Notes under the pieces: generated by a model | Database searches by the model: none | Seen by the model: only the letters and a program-made list of their open reading frames with translations | What the model was told of the DNA's origin: nothing | Shown here: positions 10,576 through 20,615 of the stretch, in pieces | How the letters are laid out: each line of letters opens with the position of its first letter | Position numbering within the stretch: position 1 is the stretch's first letter | Assembly (NCBI GenBank): GCA_000320545.1 | Contig: ADNK01001046.1 | Location: 1 to 37,358 of the forward strand | Reading direction: 5' to 3' | Length of the DNA: 37,358 bases | From: Bigelowiella natans CCMP2755 | Taxonomy: Eukaryota > Cercozoa > Chlorarachniophyceae | Position numbers and translations under genes: made by a program

Positions 10576-11678
10576 AGTGATGGTGATGGTGGTAGTGAAT
10601 GATGATGCACGTTCTGCTCAAGATATGAGTCACCCCTCCACATCCAAAAATACTGCTGGAACTTTCCTGATGATCCTGGGGGTTTTGAAAATGAGCTGAA
10701 AGTATTATCATTATGCTTTCCAATTTCAGTGAGCTACCGGAAGATTGCGGCCGCCAGTAAGCATCGTCGTCGTCGTCGTTGCCGTCTTTATATTGTTGAT
10801 GATGATCATGATGATCACGATGATTAGGGAGAGGAGTAAATGGTAATTCTTGCAGAATGAGAACACGGCTTGCTTCCTACACGCTACCCTTCTCCCTCCC
10901 CCCCTCCCTCCCTTCTCAGGTACATCCAAGTCATCCGCAGCCCCATGCCCTTCCCGGATACTGTCTTCAAAGGAGAAACCTGTGCTACACCAAACTTAGA
11001 GAGAGGGGGGAGATAAGATGAGAAAATAAGAAGAAGACGAGGGAGAAGAAAGGGGAGGGTACAAACGAAGAGGAGACTTTTGAAAATAATTTCATCTTCC
11101 CGTCGAGGGGCAGCGTATATAGAGAACATTGCAGCCCTTCTTCCCCAAGAAACGCCAAATACATTACAGGCAGGGGTTTGAGGAGGTGGAGATGGATTGA
11201 GAGAAGAGATAGAGCGGTGGGGGGGGGAAGATGTGGATCCCGCAATCCACAAGAAGTAACGAAACAAACATGTATGCAGTGCACATTTCCGAGGGCGTTG
11301 AAGGCGACGTAGAGGGCTGGATTTCCTGCGACATTCCCGTCAGGCCTGGTGACTTTGTCTCCCTATTTGGATATCGGAACGTCTCAGATGTGTACGACAC
11401 CTTGGTGAGTAAGAGGAGGGGGGGGGGGGGGGGGGGGGTACAACGGAGAGCGAAATAAAAGTTAAATAGCAATGTGTTAGGCTTGGAGACTTTTTGTATT
11501 TTTGAAATCTTACTCGAACATGTTATAGATTATACTAATTTATTTTGGTCGTAGAAAAATTGTAATTAGCGAAGAAGCATTTGATTACAATATCACCATC
11601 ATCATCATCATCATCATTGATGGTATATTCTCAGATCTCTTATGGCATCGGTCCTCACTGGGAAAGGGTCAGTCTCAT

Positions 11679-11718
<40 letters not shown>

Positions 11719-11723
11719 TCTCC

Positions 11724-11766
<43 letters not shown>

Positions 11767-12361
11767 TCGGTTACTTTGGTGTGTTAACCATTTTCTCTCC
11801 TCTCTGCTCGTGACGATGCAGGTACTTGGTGAAGAGACAGGAGCATTCATGGCGTCAGCGTTTGATGAGGCCGGGCCTATTCCTTTCCAGCCAAATGAGG
11901 TAGATTTTTTGCGACAAAAGACGATGACATATACCATGAAGACAATGATGGTGATGAAGATGATGATACTAACCTCAGCCCCACGCCCACCCCCCCTTCT
12001 TCCGTCTACTCCTTCCCTCCCCCCCCTTCTCCATCTCGTCTCTATCTCTCGATATAAGGGGGTTCGCACATGGGTCGAGTACAATCACGTAGACACGCTG
12101 AACCGCTTGGAGTTTAAATATCGTGCAATGGACATCGAAGAGGAGGAAAATGTCGGATACGATATAGACTGGGACGAGGTTGATAATTTCCGTCTGTTGA
12201 CCCCCCATTCCTCTCTCTCTCTCTCATCCCATTTCGTCCCCCCCCCCTTTTTATACGTAATTTGGAATGTGCATCGAAGGTTCCCGCCCCCCCGGAAGTG
12301 AACTTCACCGAGAGAAATATGTAAGTGTGTGTGTGTGTGTGTGTGTGCGTGTGTGTGCGTG

Positions 12362-12405
<44 letters not shown>

Positions 12406-13365
12406 TGTGTGTGTGTCTAACAATCATGTTGTTGATCGCTGCATTGCCGCGCGCTAAGGAATGTATGATGATGCAACGACTACGCAACAGTGTCATTCTC
12501 CCCTCCACGGGCAAACGGGCTGCTTCCAAGGACGATCTCATCCAAATGGCGCTGGAGTACGAGGAGGGGCGAAAGCTGAAACAACAGCAAGAGGAAGAAG
12601 AGGCCAGGGCGATTGAGGCAGAGTAAGCGAAGAGAAGACGCCCACCAACAACACGAAATAGCTGCATAAACACTCCGTTGCATGAGCAAGTGCGGTGGCG
12701 ATTCGTCGTCATTATCCGTCATCATCGGCATCATCGACACACACCATAGCCGTTATGAACAACATCTATTGCAGCAGGCGTTTCGCTATCACATTCACTA
12801 TTTCAAACTGCTCACGAGATCGCCCTACCACTAATACTACTACTACTACTAATAATAATAATAATTATGATGATAACCATAAGAAACAACTTCTGCCCAT
12901 CAAACAGGTACGAGGAGAGCTACGACGGCGACTACGACTATGAGTATTATGATGACGACGAGGATGAGGACGACGATGACGTCTACTTTGATGAAGATCG
13001 AGACGAAGGACCAGGAATCTCCGGCTACACTGAGCAGAACCTCGGAGCCGGAGTTGGCGACGAGGAGAACTATTTTGATTCGATCAGCAGGGCAGAGACC
13101 GAGAGCAACCTTGAAGCCTACGAGGACCGACAAGATGACAGCGATATCATTTTTGACGACGATAGCAACGACGGCACCGCAGTCACCCCCCCCCCCCCCC
13201 CCCGGCCCACACTCTCTCTCCGTAGGCTGTTGTTGTCGTTGTTGACATTACCATGACCACCATGCCTCTTCATCACCCAAAAAAGGCCCTGAGATCGATA
13301 TTAATCTCGACGCTGACATGGGCTTCGAGGAGGAAGATGACGACGATGCGACTGCTGGACGATAA
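9665..13365 (+). CDS. Acidic multi-exon secreted or membrane protein, unknown function
   Basis: Not recognised. Exons joined in phase: 9665-9841 (signal/anchor PLIAALAIAFTLSLFQRDR, then a basic Arg-rich stretch), 10022-10346 (basic, then FDDDDEEEEDSDEEEDDD), 10426-10534 (MPCGITFHTEKPIRITALRV), 10730-10756, 10920-10981, 11280-11404 (GWISCDIPVRPGDFVSLFGY), 11635-11667 (ISYGIGPHWER), 11822-11899, 12059-12191, 12280-12320, 12459-12622 (charged helix with QQQEEEEARAIEAE) and 12908-13181 (Asp/Glu/Tyr-rich). The middle (about residues 165-285) alternates strands and turns like an extracellular beta-sandwich; this is inference. The end is uncertain: an acidic exon (about 13290-13362) ends at TAA 13363-13365, but its entry phase does not fit the previous donor. 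The other choice runs in a basic frame to 13492. Introns carry (TC)n(TA)n, (GT)n and G/C runs. Confidence 0.55.
11680..11762. repeat. (TC)n then (TA)n microsatellite
   Basis: In the intron after 11667 of the acidic protein gene, directly downstream of the 5' splice site. Confidence 0.95.
12324..12417. repeat. (GT)n microsatellite with GCGT interruptions
   Basis: Starts within a few bases of the GTAAGTG donor at 12321, so the intron is almost all repeat. Confidence 0.95.
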
Positions 13366-14250
13366 CGATGGCGCGTCCAAGAAGAGGAAGCAGGTCGAGA
13401 GAGCGATTTTGATGTTCTTGACATCCAGGCAGCTAAGCAATAATAAGAAGAAGGGGGGTAAGGATAACACCTGCATTGCGTCAGCAGAGTGATGAATGTG
13501 TGTAGCTAACTCAATTAAAAAGACTTCTATGGTACGAAATATAAGGGAAAATTAATGGAACTTTGAGAATATAAACCATCTGGTCAACTAGATACCATGT
13601 GCTGCTCCTGGTTATTTGTGGTGGCAATTATTCCACAGATAATAGTTCTGCTGTGGACGTGGCGCACACAAGCATGAATCGGCTTTTTTGGTACAACAAC
13701 CGCTCTGTGCATGCATGCACTTGCAGCATTTCTGAACCTGCGCTTTTGCATTCTACACATGTGGCCACGCTGTGCGCATCTTCTACACCTAACAAGGCGC
13801 GCATGTCATTTAGCTATGATGAGATGCATTGCAGTGCGTGCCAATAAACGTGTGAGCACACATGTGCTCCAATGTGCTCCAATGCCACGCTTGATTTTGC
13901 TGGTTGAACGGCCGGGTCATGCGTTATTGCTGTCATCATGATTACGGCTCGCGCGTGCCACATGGCGACGATAATATGCAATGCAAAGAGTCTATGGCGC
14001 ACGCGCATCACGTGACATTCAGGCGCGTATACAATAGACTCGTAATCCGGTATATTTACTAGTGTCTATTGTGTATTCATCACCACGAACCGTACTCTAA
14101 TTGTGAAGCAGATGTGCAAAAAAACTCAAGCAGAAATGAAAACAACGGGGACGACCATGCTTGGAAAACCTTGGGTAGCAGGTGTGGTAATCATGAATTC
14201 TATTGGTTTTCGGCAAGTTTAATTACCATGACGTTGGTCACGTAAATTCA
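13366..14250. other. Tail-to-tail spacer with a palindrome-rich island
   Basis: Apart from the unresolved 3' end of the preceding gene there is no gene. From about 13690 to 14030 it is rich in TGCATGCATGCA, CACATGTG, GCGCGC and related self-complementary words, like the spacers at 7.8, 22, 28.6 and 31.4 kb. A tandem duplication TGTGCTCCAA lies at 13864-13883. Confidence 0.5.
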
Positions 14251-15373
14251 TCATCTTTGACTTGCAAAAGTTTTATGAGGACTCCGCTGATGTGCACTAA
14301 GTTTGGCGTACTTATCCTCTTCATCTATCCACGGCGAAAGTCCGATGGGAGGTCTGGACGACTCGAACATGTGATTCACGAATTCAACGTAGTTTATCCG
14401 CTTGTCGCCATCAACCTTCACCTCCTTCCATAAGGCATCAATATCCTACAAACAGCAGCACAGGTAAACAGGTATTCTTCCATACATAGGTGATATGGGT
14501 AGGTTTGAGAGATACGAACCTCTTTTGAGAAGATTTCTGTGTCTTTCATATGGGTCAGTATTTCGATGAAATCCATTTCATCAATATGCCCATCCTAGGA
14601 AACAACAATTCGACAATATATCACCGCGCCCAGCCATATGCATACATTCTGTTCTAGTTTTACACAAAAAAACTACTTTTTTGAATTACCTTTTTCCGAT
14701 CAAACACAGCGAAGTGGCTGATGACATCCTTCTCCAGGAGCTCGGGGCCCTTCATTTCGTTGGAGTAGAGAATATTCAGGAACTCTGGTAAGTTTATCAT
14801 GCCATCCCCTGATAAGCAACATCACAGTCAATTTCTACGTTGAATTATTACACGATATCATGATGATGCTGAAACTGTAAGAAAGGACTACGATGCCCAT
14901 GAAAACATGCTCACCGTTCTTATCATGCCGATTTATGATGATTTCCAGCTCTTTCTCAGTTACATTGAAGCCTATACCACGAAGCACGAATCCCAGATCT
15001 TCTGCTTTGATGCTACCACTCCTCTTTTTACTGAAATTTAGGACAAAATTTGGATTTGTGACAACGGCAGTCTACGATCGCAATCAAATAAAGAATATTT
15101 TACTCGAACATTGCGAAGATTTCCTTGATTTCATCAAACCGCTCGTCCTTCGAAGATCGTGGGGTGGAACATATATTAGTCCTTGGCCAAGCATAGATTG
15201 ACAAAACGAACAATGATGCGTAGAATTAGCTCAAAGACCTCTATTCCAAGCTGATTCTTGACCTCAAGGTCTTGATCTGACGGAGATGTAAGCATGGAAA
15301 CCTTGGTAATCAGGGATTCCTGCGCTCCGCCCGAGTTCTTTCGGTCTGCACCCCCATCGCCTAGGGAAGCCAT
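14251..15373 (-). CDS. Calmodulin/centrin-like protein with four EF-hand units
   Basis: Calcium sensor of 227 residues. Exons 15373-15239, 15147-15104, 15030-14915, 14808-14690, 14594-14520 and 14445-14251 sum to whole codons. After a polar N-terminus of about 45 residues come EF1 (FDEIKEIFAMFDKKRSGSIK), EF2 (INRHDKNGDGMINLPEF), EF3 (FAVFDRKKDGHIDEMDF) and EF4 (LWKEVKVDGDKRINYVEF). Only EF2 keeps the full D-x-N-x-D-G-x-I-x-x-x-E loop. EF1 and EF3 lack the second Asp/Asn, and EF4 starts its loop with Lys, so calcium binding is probably reduced. The interhelix signature GFVLRGIGFNVTEKELEIII matches calmodulin's T-V-M-R-S-L-G segment. The tail ends in SPHKTFASQR. A regulatory-subunit-like EF-hand protein is an alternative. 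Confidence 0.85.
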
Positions 15374-15540
15374 TCTTCAGTTTCGAAGCGGAACCGTTTC
15401 CAATAATAATGAGCATCCTTTTATTTTCCCCTGCGACAAGATCAAATTCATTGTCGCAGGATGTAATCCAGGAATCTTAGAGTCAAATATAAAACACATG
15501 ATGCTTTTCCTCTGCGACAATCAATAATATCAGAACGTGT
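15374..15540. promoter_or_regulatory. Promoter-proximal region of the EF-hand gene with three TGTCGCAG copies
   Basis: Copies lie at 15431-15438 (minus), 15452-15459 (plus) and 15512-15519 (minus). The two minus copies read in the direction of the EF-hand gene, at 58 and 139 bases before its ATG. The first two form the inverted repeat at 15430-15460. Confidence 0.45.
15430..15460. repeat. Perfect 10-base inverted repeat around TGTCGCAG
   Basis: Left arm CCTGCGACAA at 15430-15439, 11-base loop, right arm TTGTCGCAGG at 15451-15460. It could fold as a hairpin or act as a dimer-binding site. It lies 57 bases upstream of the EF-hand start codon. Confidence 0.85.
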
Positions 15541-16253
15541 CATAATTGTCCTACGTTTTACTTTGTCCCACGGGCTTCTGACCACAACGGAAAGCAGGAA
15601 GAAAATCACATAATTCAGATCCGCGATTAACTCTCAATTTTCCCCAGCGTTCAGGTTGATGAGTCTAAGGCACGGATGCGTTAGCGTGGCGCATGACCCT
15701 TTCAACTGCTCCATTGGAATCACTTCATTCATTCAAGCGCACGGTAGGAGGAATTCCATGTTGATCTGAATGACTTCATAGCACGCACCAGAAGTGAAAA
15801 GCGCATTTGAGCATGCTTCGTGACATGCGCCTTGAAATGGGACGTGAGTACATCTAGCTGTGCTGGAAGCGAAGAAGTCGCGCACATTCTGCATGCGATG
15901 CAGCGTGAGCGTATCAATGTTGACTAACAGCAGAACTCACATCTATGAACAGCAAGTGCAACAAACAAATCACTTTGATGCCATGCAAGTGATTGCAGCA
16001 CAATAAGCCAGACGAACAAGCTGAAAAGGCTTGTTTGTGTGCATTCTTTCAGCCAACAATTTGTCATCTTGTTTTTTACGATTGCAAATGTCAAGAGCAT
16101 CATTTTGCCGACAATGTGGAATATAAATCCATAGATGCAGCTGGCGCGCAGCATCATGTCTACGACAGCAGGTCCAAGACATGGCGGCATGAATAAGTCC
16201 AGCTGTATGTGCATGCACATGAAATTCTGATACGGTAGTTTGCCTTTGACAAT

Positions 16254-16296
<43 letters not shown>

Positions 16297-16344
16297 GGAG
16301 ACGAACATGTGTTTATTTTGAAACACGCATGTTGCCTTCTAAAC
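15541..16344. other. Spacer between tandem minus-strand genes
   Basis: No supported gene. It holds palindrome-rich stretches (about 15790-15910 and 16150-16225, with GCATGC, CATGCGATGCA, GTGCATGCACAT) and an (AT)n tract at 16255-16293. It lies 3' of the 16345 gene and 5' of the EF-hand gene. Short ORFs here are low-complexity or without any domain signal. Confidence 0.5.
16255..16293. repeat. (AT)n microsatellite
   Basis: Intergenic, about 50 bases from the end of the 16345 gene. Confidence 0.95.
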
Positions 16345-17572
16345 CTACCCCTCTTCCTCGCACATCTTGATTAAATATTGGGGCCGAGCAAGGATGAATA
16401 GATTACTTGATTCAGAGGCATCATCAACGTTTGACGACCGCCTGATATAAGAATTCAAAACAGTGGCAGTAGGAGCAGGAATATTGAAAATGCGAGTAGT
16501 ATGAGTGCATTATGATAGATATCTATAGATGTGAAATCATGCTCCAGGTTCGCTTTTGTAGCTTCTTCATGGTATGCTACGATCAAATGTGTGTTCACAT
16601 TACGAGTTAATCATCCGAATGTCGTTGTCCACATACAGTAGATCCCAGTACTAATTTGTAAGAGATAGAAATTCTGGTTGCTGGTGATGATGACAATGGC
16701 AAGGACGGCGATGACTTGATCAACGAAAATGGTTCGCTTAACAGAGAAGGATTGATTCGTAGGTGACAGTTGCTGAATCCTATTGAACATGCTCTTACTG
16801 TTCTTCTCCTCTCCCCCATCCCCCCCCTCTCCCTTTTTTTATTGGTACATCTCCCTCATCTCTTCTCTCTGCCTGCATCAGTATCACAATCATCCATTAG
16901 TACCCCAACATCATCCTCTCCACCCAGCTTCAGATCTTGCACCTTTCTCCCTAATAAGCATGGGAAAAGAGCAAAAATTAGGCAGCTGCAGGAGGAGAGG
17001 GAGGGGGGGAAGAAGGAATATCCAAGGGGTAGACTGACGAAACTGATAACAACAACTTCGTTCTATGTCACGACTCCGGCGGGGCTGAGATCATCAAATC
17101 TACGTCTTTCCACTTTATTACTATGTAAGCTGCGCAGTGACGACAGGGAGGCGGCAAACCACTTCTCATGCGATGGCTACCTCCAAATCCCTGCGACATG
17201 AATCTTGTGAATTTTATTTTCCACGTATGAGCATCGAGGACCGCAAATTCTGCCTGGTAGCAAGAAGCATCATACCATGACATCTTTGGGAGATCCACAC
17301 CGGAGAAAAGGGGAGGGGGGAGGGGAGCGAAGAGTAACGTTCATACCTCCAATGTGGCTCTGAACCATGGCTGCGATGAGATCGTATTCGTGTACGTTTT
17401 TGATCGGAAGTCAATAAACTGAAGTTGATGGTTAAGATGCCTCAGTAATAAATACACAATGACTACTAGTCTGACGAAGGGGTGCGGAGGCGAAGTTGAC
17501 TCCACCAATGCTGACCCATAAATCACAGGGGCGGGGGATGGAAGCCGAATCAACACAGGGACACACCACTCA

Positions 17573-17632
<60 letters not shown>

Positions 17633-17733
17633 ATAGGGTCGTAGAAGCAGACCTGATTAACATCGCCAACCACAGGTACCTCGAACGTCTGGACGAGAAA
17701 AATGGGAGGAGGAGGAATGAAATCCATCATCAA
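16345..17733 (-). CDS. Unidentified multi-exon protein, possibly beta-propeller-like
   Basis: Partly resolved. Pieces on the minus strand: a likely first exon ending near 17660 (QTFEVPVVGDVNQ), 17418-17349 (FIDFRSKTYTNTISSQPWF, ending ATLE), 17251-17186 (AEFAVLDAHTWKIKFTRFMS, ending QGFG), about 17124-17084 (VIKWKDVDLMISAPPES, joining the previous exon in phase), an acidic piece near 16960-16890 (VQDLKLGGEDDVGVLMDD) and the last exon about 16441-16345 (NLFILARPQYLIKMCEEEG, TAG at 16345-16347). The alternation of short strands with D-A-x-T-W-K resembles WD40 blades, but no complete WD repeat is visible. The start is uncertain. Same strand as the SH3-like gene, whose stop is 240 bases away. Confidence 0.45.
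17574..17634. repeat. Compound (AT)n(GT)n microsatellite
   Basis: Intronic in the 16345-17733 gene. Confidence 0.95.
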
Positions 17734-17974
17734 AAAGGGTTGTATAGCTCATATATTCGGGATGATAATGACAGTGAGTCACCCCTAACAAGCCATCTAG
17801 TGTGACTTTTCCAGATGCTTGCTCCTCAGTAGTAGTGTAACTGAGAGGGGGGGGAGGGGGGGGGGGGGGGCTACGTCAGTTACAAGACCACGATTAATAC
17901 TCTTTAATGCTTTTTTATAATGTGCACTCTTCTCCTTCTTCTTCTTCTTCTTCTTCTTCTATGTTTATGAATAG

Positions 17975-18504
17975 TTACATGAGCGTCCAGTTCCCGTCGT
18001 TCTTTGCAGAGTTGGCCTGAAAACACGCACAGAAGACAGCCAGCATAAACACAGTGTGTTTTTAAAGCAATGTCGTGCGGTCCGCTCATTATTCCTCGCA
18101 CTCATCTTCTCTATCATTTTGCTGTTCTTCTATCATTTCGCGTCTTCTTCATCGCCTATTCCTCCTCCTCCTCCTCCTCCTCCTCCTCCTCCTCATTTTC
18201 CTTCTTTCTCAATGGCGAGCTTACCGGTATGGGCTGAGGGTTGAGCTGGGCCAAAGCCGCGGCCATTTCGGCGACTCTTTCCCTGTCCTCGCTATCCATC
18301 CCGACCCCATTCTTATGCCGTGATCGGAGCGATACTGCGTGTGGGGGGGCAGGAGAGAAAGAGAAAGAACATGATGGTGTGGCGCAGATGGTGGTTACAA
18401 CGACATCATGAGAGTCGTCAGCGCGTTTTTTCTTCATACTTCAAAAAATGAATGGTCCTTCCTCTGCAGGGCGCTTAGATTATGGAAATCGTATGTCATG
18501 GGAG

Positions 18505-18540
<36 letters not shown>

Positions 18541-19343
18541 GTACGAATGTAGTCGATGAGCTCCTCCTTGGAAGTGCTCTCGGCGCTACTGCTCCCCATC
18601 ATCAAGTCTTTTTTGTCTTCCACATATAAAGGGGAGGGAGAGAGGGGAATGGAATGGAGTTTGGAAGAGTGATGAAGAAGCAATGAAATACGAAAGCAAA
18701 AAATAAGTAGGTGGCAAATGACACAAACAAGGCTGGACGCTCACTTGCCGCCATTGCTAGATACAAACTCAGGTAAGAAGAGCTTTTGCTTCTACTACTT
18801 TCACACTTCTTCTTCTTCTTCTACTACTTCTCCTCCTCCTCCTCCCCCTCTCCTCCGTCGTACCAAGCAGCAATGGGTCGATCATTAAAGCTTCGAACAG
18901 AACGCCACTGGCCACGCGCAACTATAGAGCAGCAAAACACAGATCGGTATGATACAGGAAGCCGCCACCGCGAAGAAACGGCACTAGGAGGAGGGCGAAC
19001 CACTTTGGTAACGCACCTCGTAAGCTTCGTAGTCGATGAGGAGGTCAATTGACAAGTCCCTCGGGTCCTTAGCGCACACCCAGCCTTTTCCCAGCAATAA
19101 TACGGATCACAGCAACCGCTCAGACGATTAAGCAATGAGGCATATTACTACGGACAAAAAAATCAAGGAAACTCCAGAATCATCGATCTTCCTCTGTTGT
19201 TCGCTTAGACCAGCAACGAAGACAACTATGCGACGACGGATGCTTCACACCTTGGTTTGCACCCAGTTTCAAATATAGATTCCCGTCCTCACCGATCACC
19301 CTGGATGTCACCTGGATTTCATGAGATCCTATGAATATCATAA

Positions 19344-19385
<42 letters not shown>

Positions 19386-20145
19386 GCTCTTCTGACCTTT
19401 ATCCTTTCGTCGGAATTTGGGACTAGTATCGGTCCGATTTTCTGCGTTTGTTTGATCCATTAGCTTCTTCATAGTATAGCATGATAACAGCAGTCGCAAA
19501 AGCTCAAAATATTTTGAGAGCTATGGCGCACACAAGACGGACAATATCGTAGACGTTTTCAATCTGAGCACTTCCAAGCGACTATCGCCTCCTAGTTGGC
19601 ACGAATAAACCCGTTTATACCGGCGAGGAGAAGTCGGGGTCCCTCCGAACAGCAATTCCAGGGTATGGGCAATCTTCTGCGAATCTGTACTCCCAGAGTC
19701 CCTGGAAGGTGCGGTTGCGGTGTTGTTATCTCCTGAATATCAAGTGGGCTGCAATGGTTTCAGATACCTGTTCTTCAGTCTGGGAGGCGCTCATTTGTTC
19801 TCCCCGGTCGGGGTTTTCCGCCATAACTCTAGCCGCCTTGCGTGAACGTCCCTGATAGCCTAGCAAGCGGGCTATTCCGCTCCTCTCGAAGCTGGATCTC
19901 CCAGAATGCATCGTGCGTCGTCGTTGTGCCCTCGACCTTCCCAGCCCTATTCTTGTTGGTGCAACTCCCGTCCGCCTCTTCTGAGACAGCTGTTTCCGCG
20001 CCGATCTAGCAGTTGTCTGTAATGAACGGAGGCCGTTGCCCACACCCCGCGTGATTCCTCTGTAACCCCTCGCAGGAGATAGCAAGGCGAAGAACAGCAA
20101 CGCTGCCGCCATCCAGCCAGAGGATAGGAGCGAGTTGACTGCCAT
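17975..20145 (-). CDS. Signal-peptide protein with an SH3-like domain
   Basis: Ten exons sum exactly to 293 residues: 20145-19768, 19701-19621, 19563-19534, 19441-19397, 19311-19251, 19084-19017, 18767-18745, 18588-18545, 18334-18225 and 18016-17975. Residues about 10-28 (GWMAAALLFFALLSPARG) are a signal peptide. A long Arg/Ser/Gln-rich, acid-poor stretch of about 75 residues follows, like the transit part of a bipartite plastid presequence; the family plastid motif would have an aromatic at +1, and here a Tyr follows the putative cleavage site. Residues about 127-210 (GLWEYRFAEDCPYPGIAVRR, then IGPILVPNSDERIK, VIGEDGNLYLKLGANQGWV) follow the bacterial-type SH3 pattern: ligand strand, RT-loop-like segment, GxxxL-K-L, then GWV. 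A helical acidic tail (EDRERVAEMAAALAQLNPQP) ends the protein. Specific function unknown. Confidence 0.7.
19350..19381. repeat. (TC)n microsatellite
   Basis: In the intron between exons 4 and 5 of the SH3-like gene. Confidence 0.95.
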
Positions 20146-20615
20146 TATCTGCCACCAGCGCTAGGTGTTGCCTCTAGCTAGAGAATAAGTCTAATTCGAA
20201 CGAACCCCATGATGCTGCAGACAGGAAAGAGGGAGAGAGAGAGAGGGGGGAGAGAGAAAGGGACGGAGTAGGGTTCTCGAGCTGGGAGGTGGATCATCCG
20301 ATTTCCTCTTCCTTCGGCTAATATTTGATGTCGCAGGGAAAAAATCAATACGATATTGAATGGAAATAATCCTCATTCCAGACCTATTTTTGTTGGTGAT
20401 ACATCGGCGGGACGATCAAGCGTCGTCGTTCACATCTCTTCCACGGACCGAAGCAGCAGCAGCAAGGTTGGGGGAGGGGGAAGTGGATGTGGAAATAGGC
20501 GCACCGCATTCAAGAAGAAGGAGACCAAATTTGAAGAAGAGGAGAAGGAGGAGGTAGAATAAGAAGGAAAAGGAAGAAGACGAAGCAAAAAAGAACTCTC
20601 GGGTTGCTGCAAAGT
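20146..20615. promoter_or_regulatory. Head-to-head promoter interval, SH3-like gene / tafazzin-like gene
   Basis: TGTCGCAG lies at 20329-20336 on the plus strand, followed by an A-rich run and preceded by GCTAATATTTG. It is about 280 bases before the tafazzin-like ATG at 20616. A (GA)-rich patch lies at 20227-20258 on the plus strand. The short ORFs here are purine-rich and not coding-like. Confidence 0.4.
20329..20336 (+). promoter_or_regulatory. TGTCGCAG motif
   Basis: Reads GATGTCGCAGGGAAAA in the direction of the tafazzin-like gene, about 280 bases before its ATG. Confidence 0.35.
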
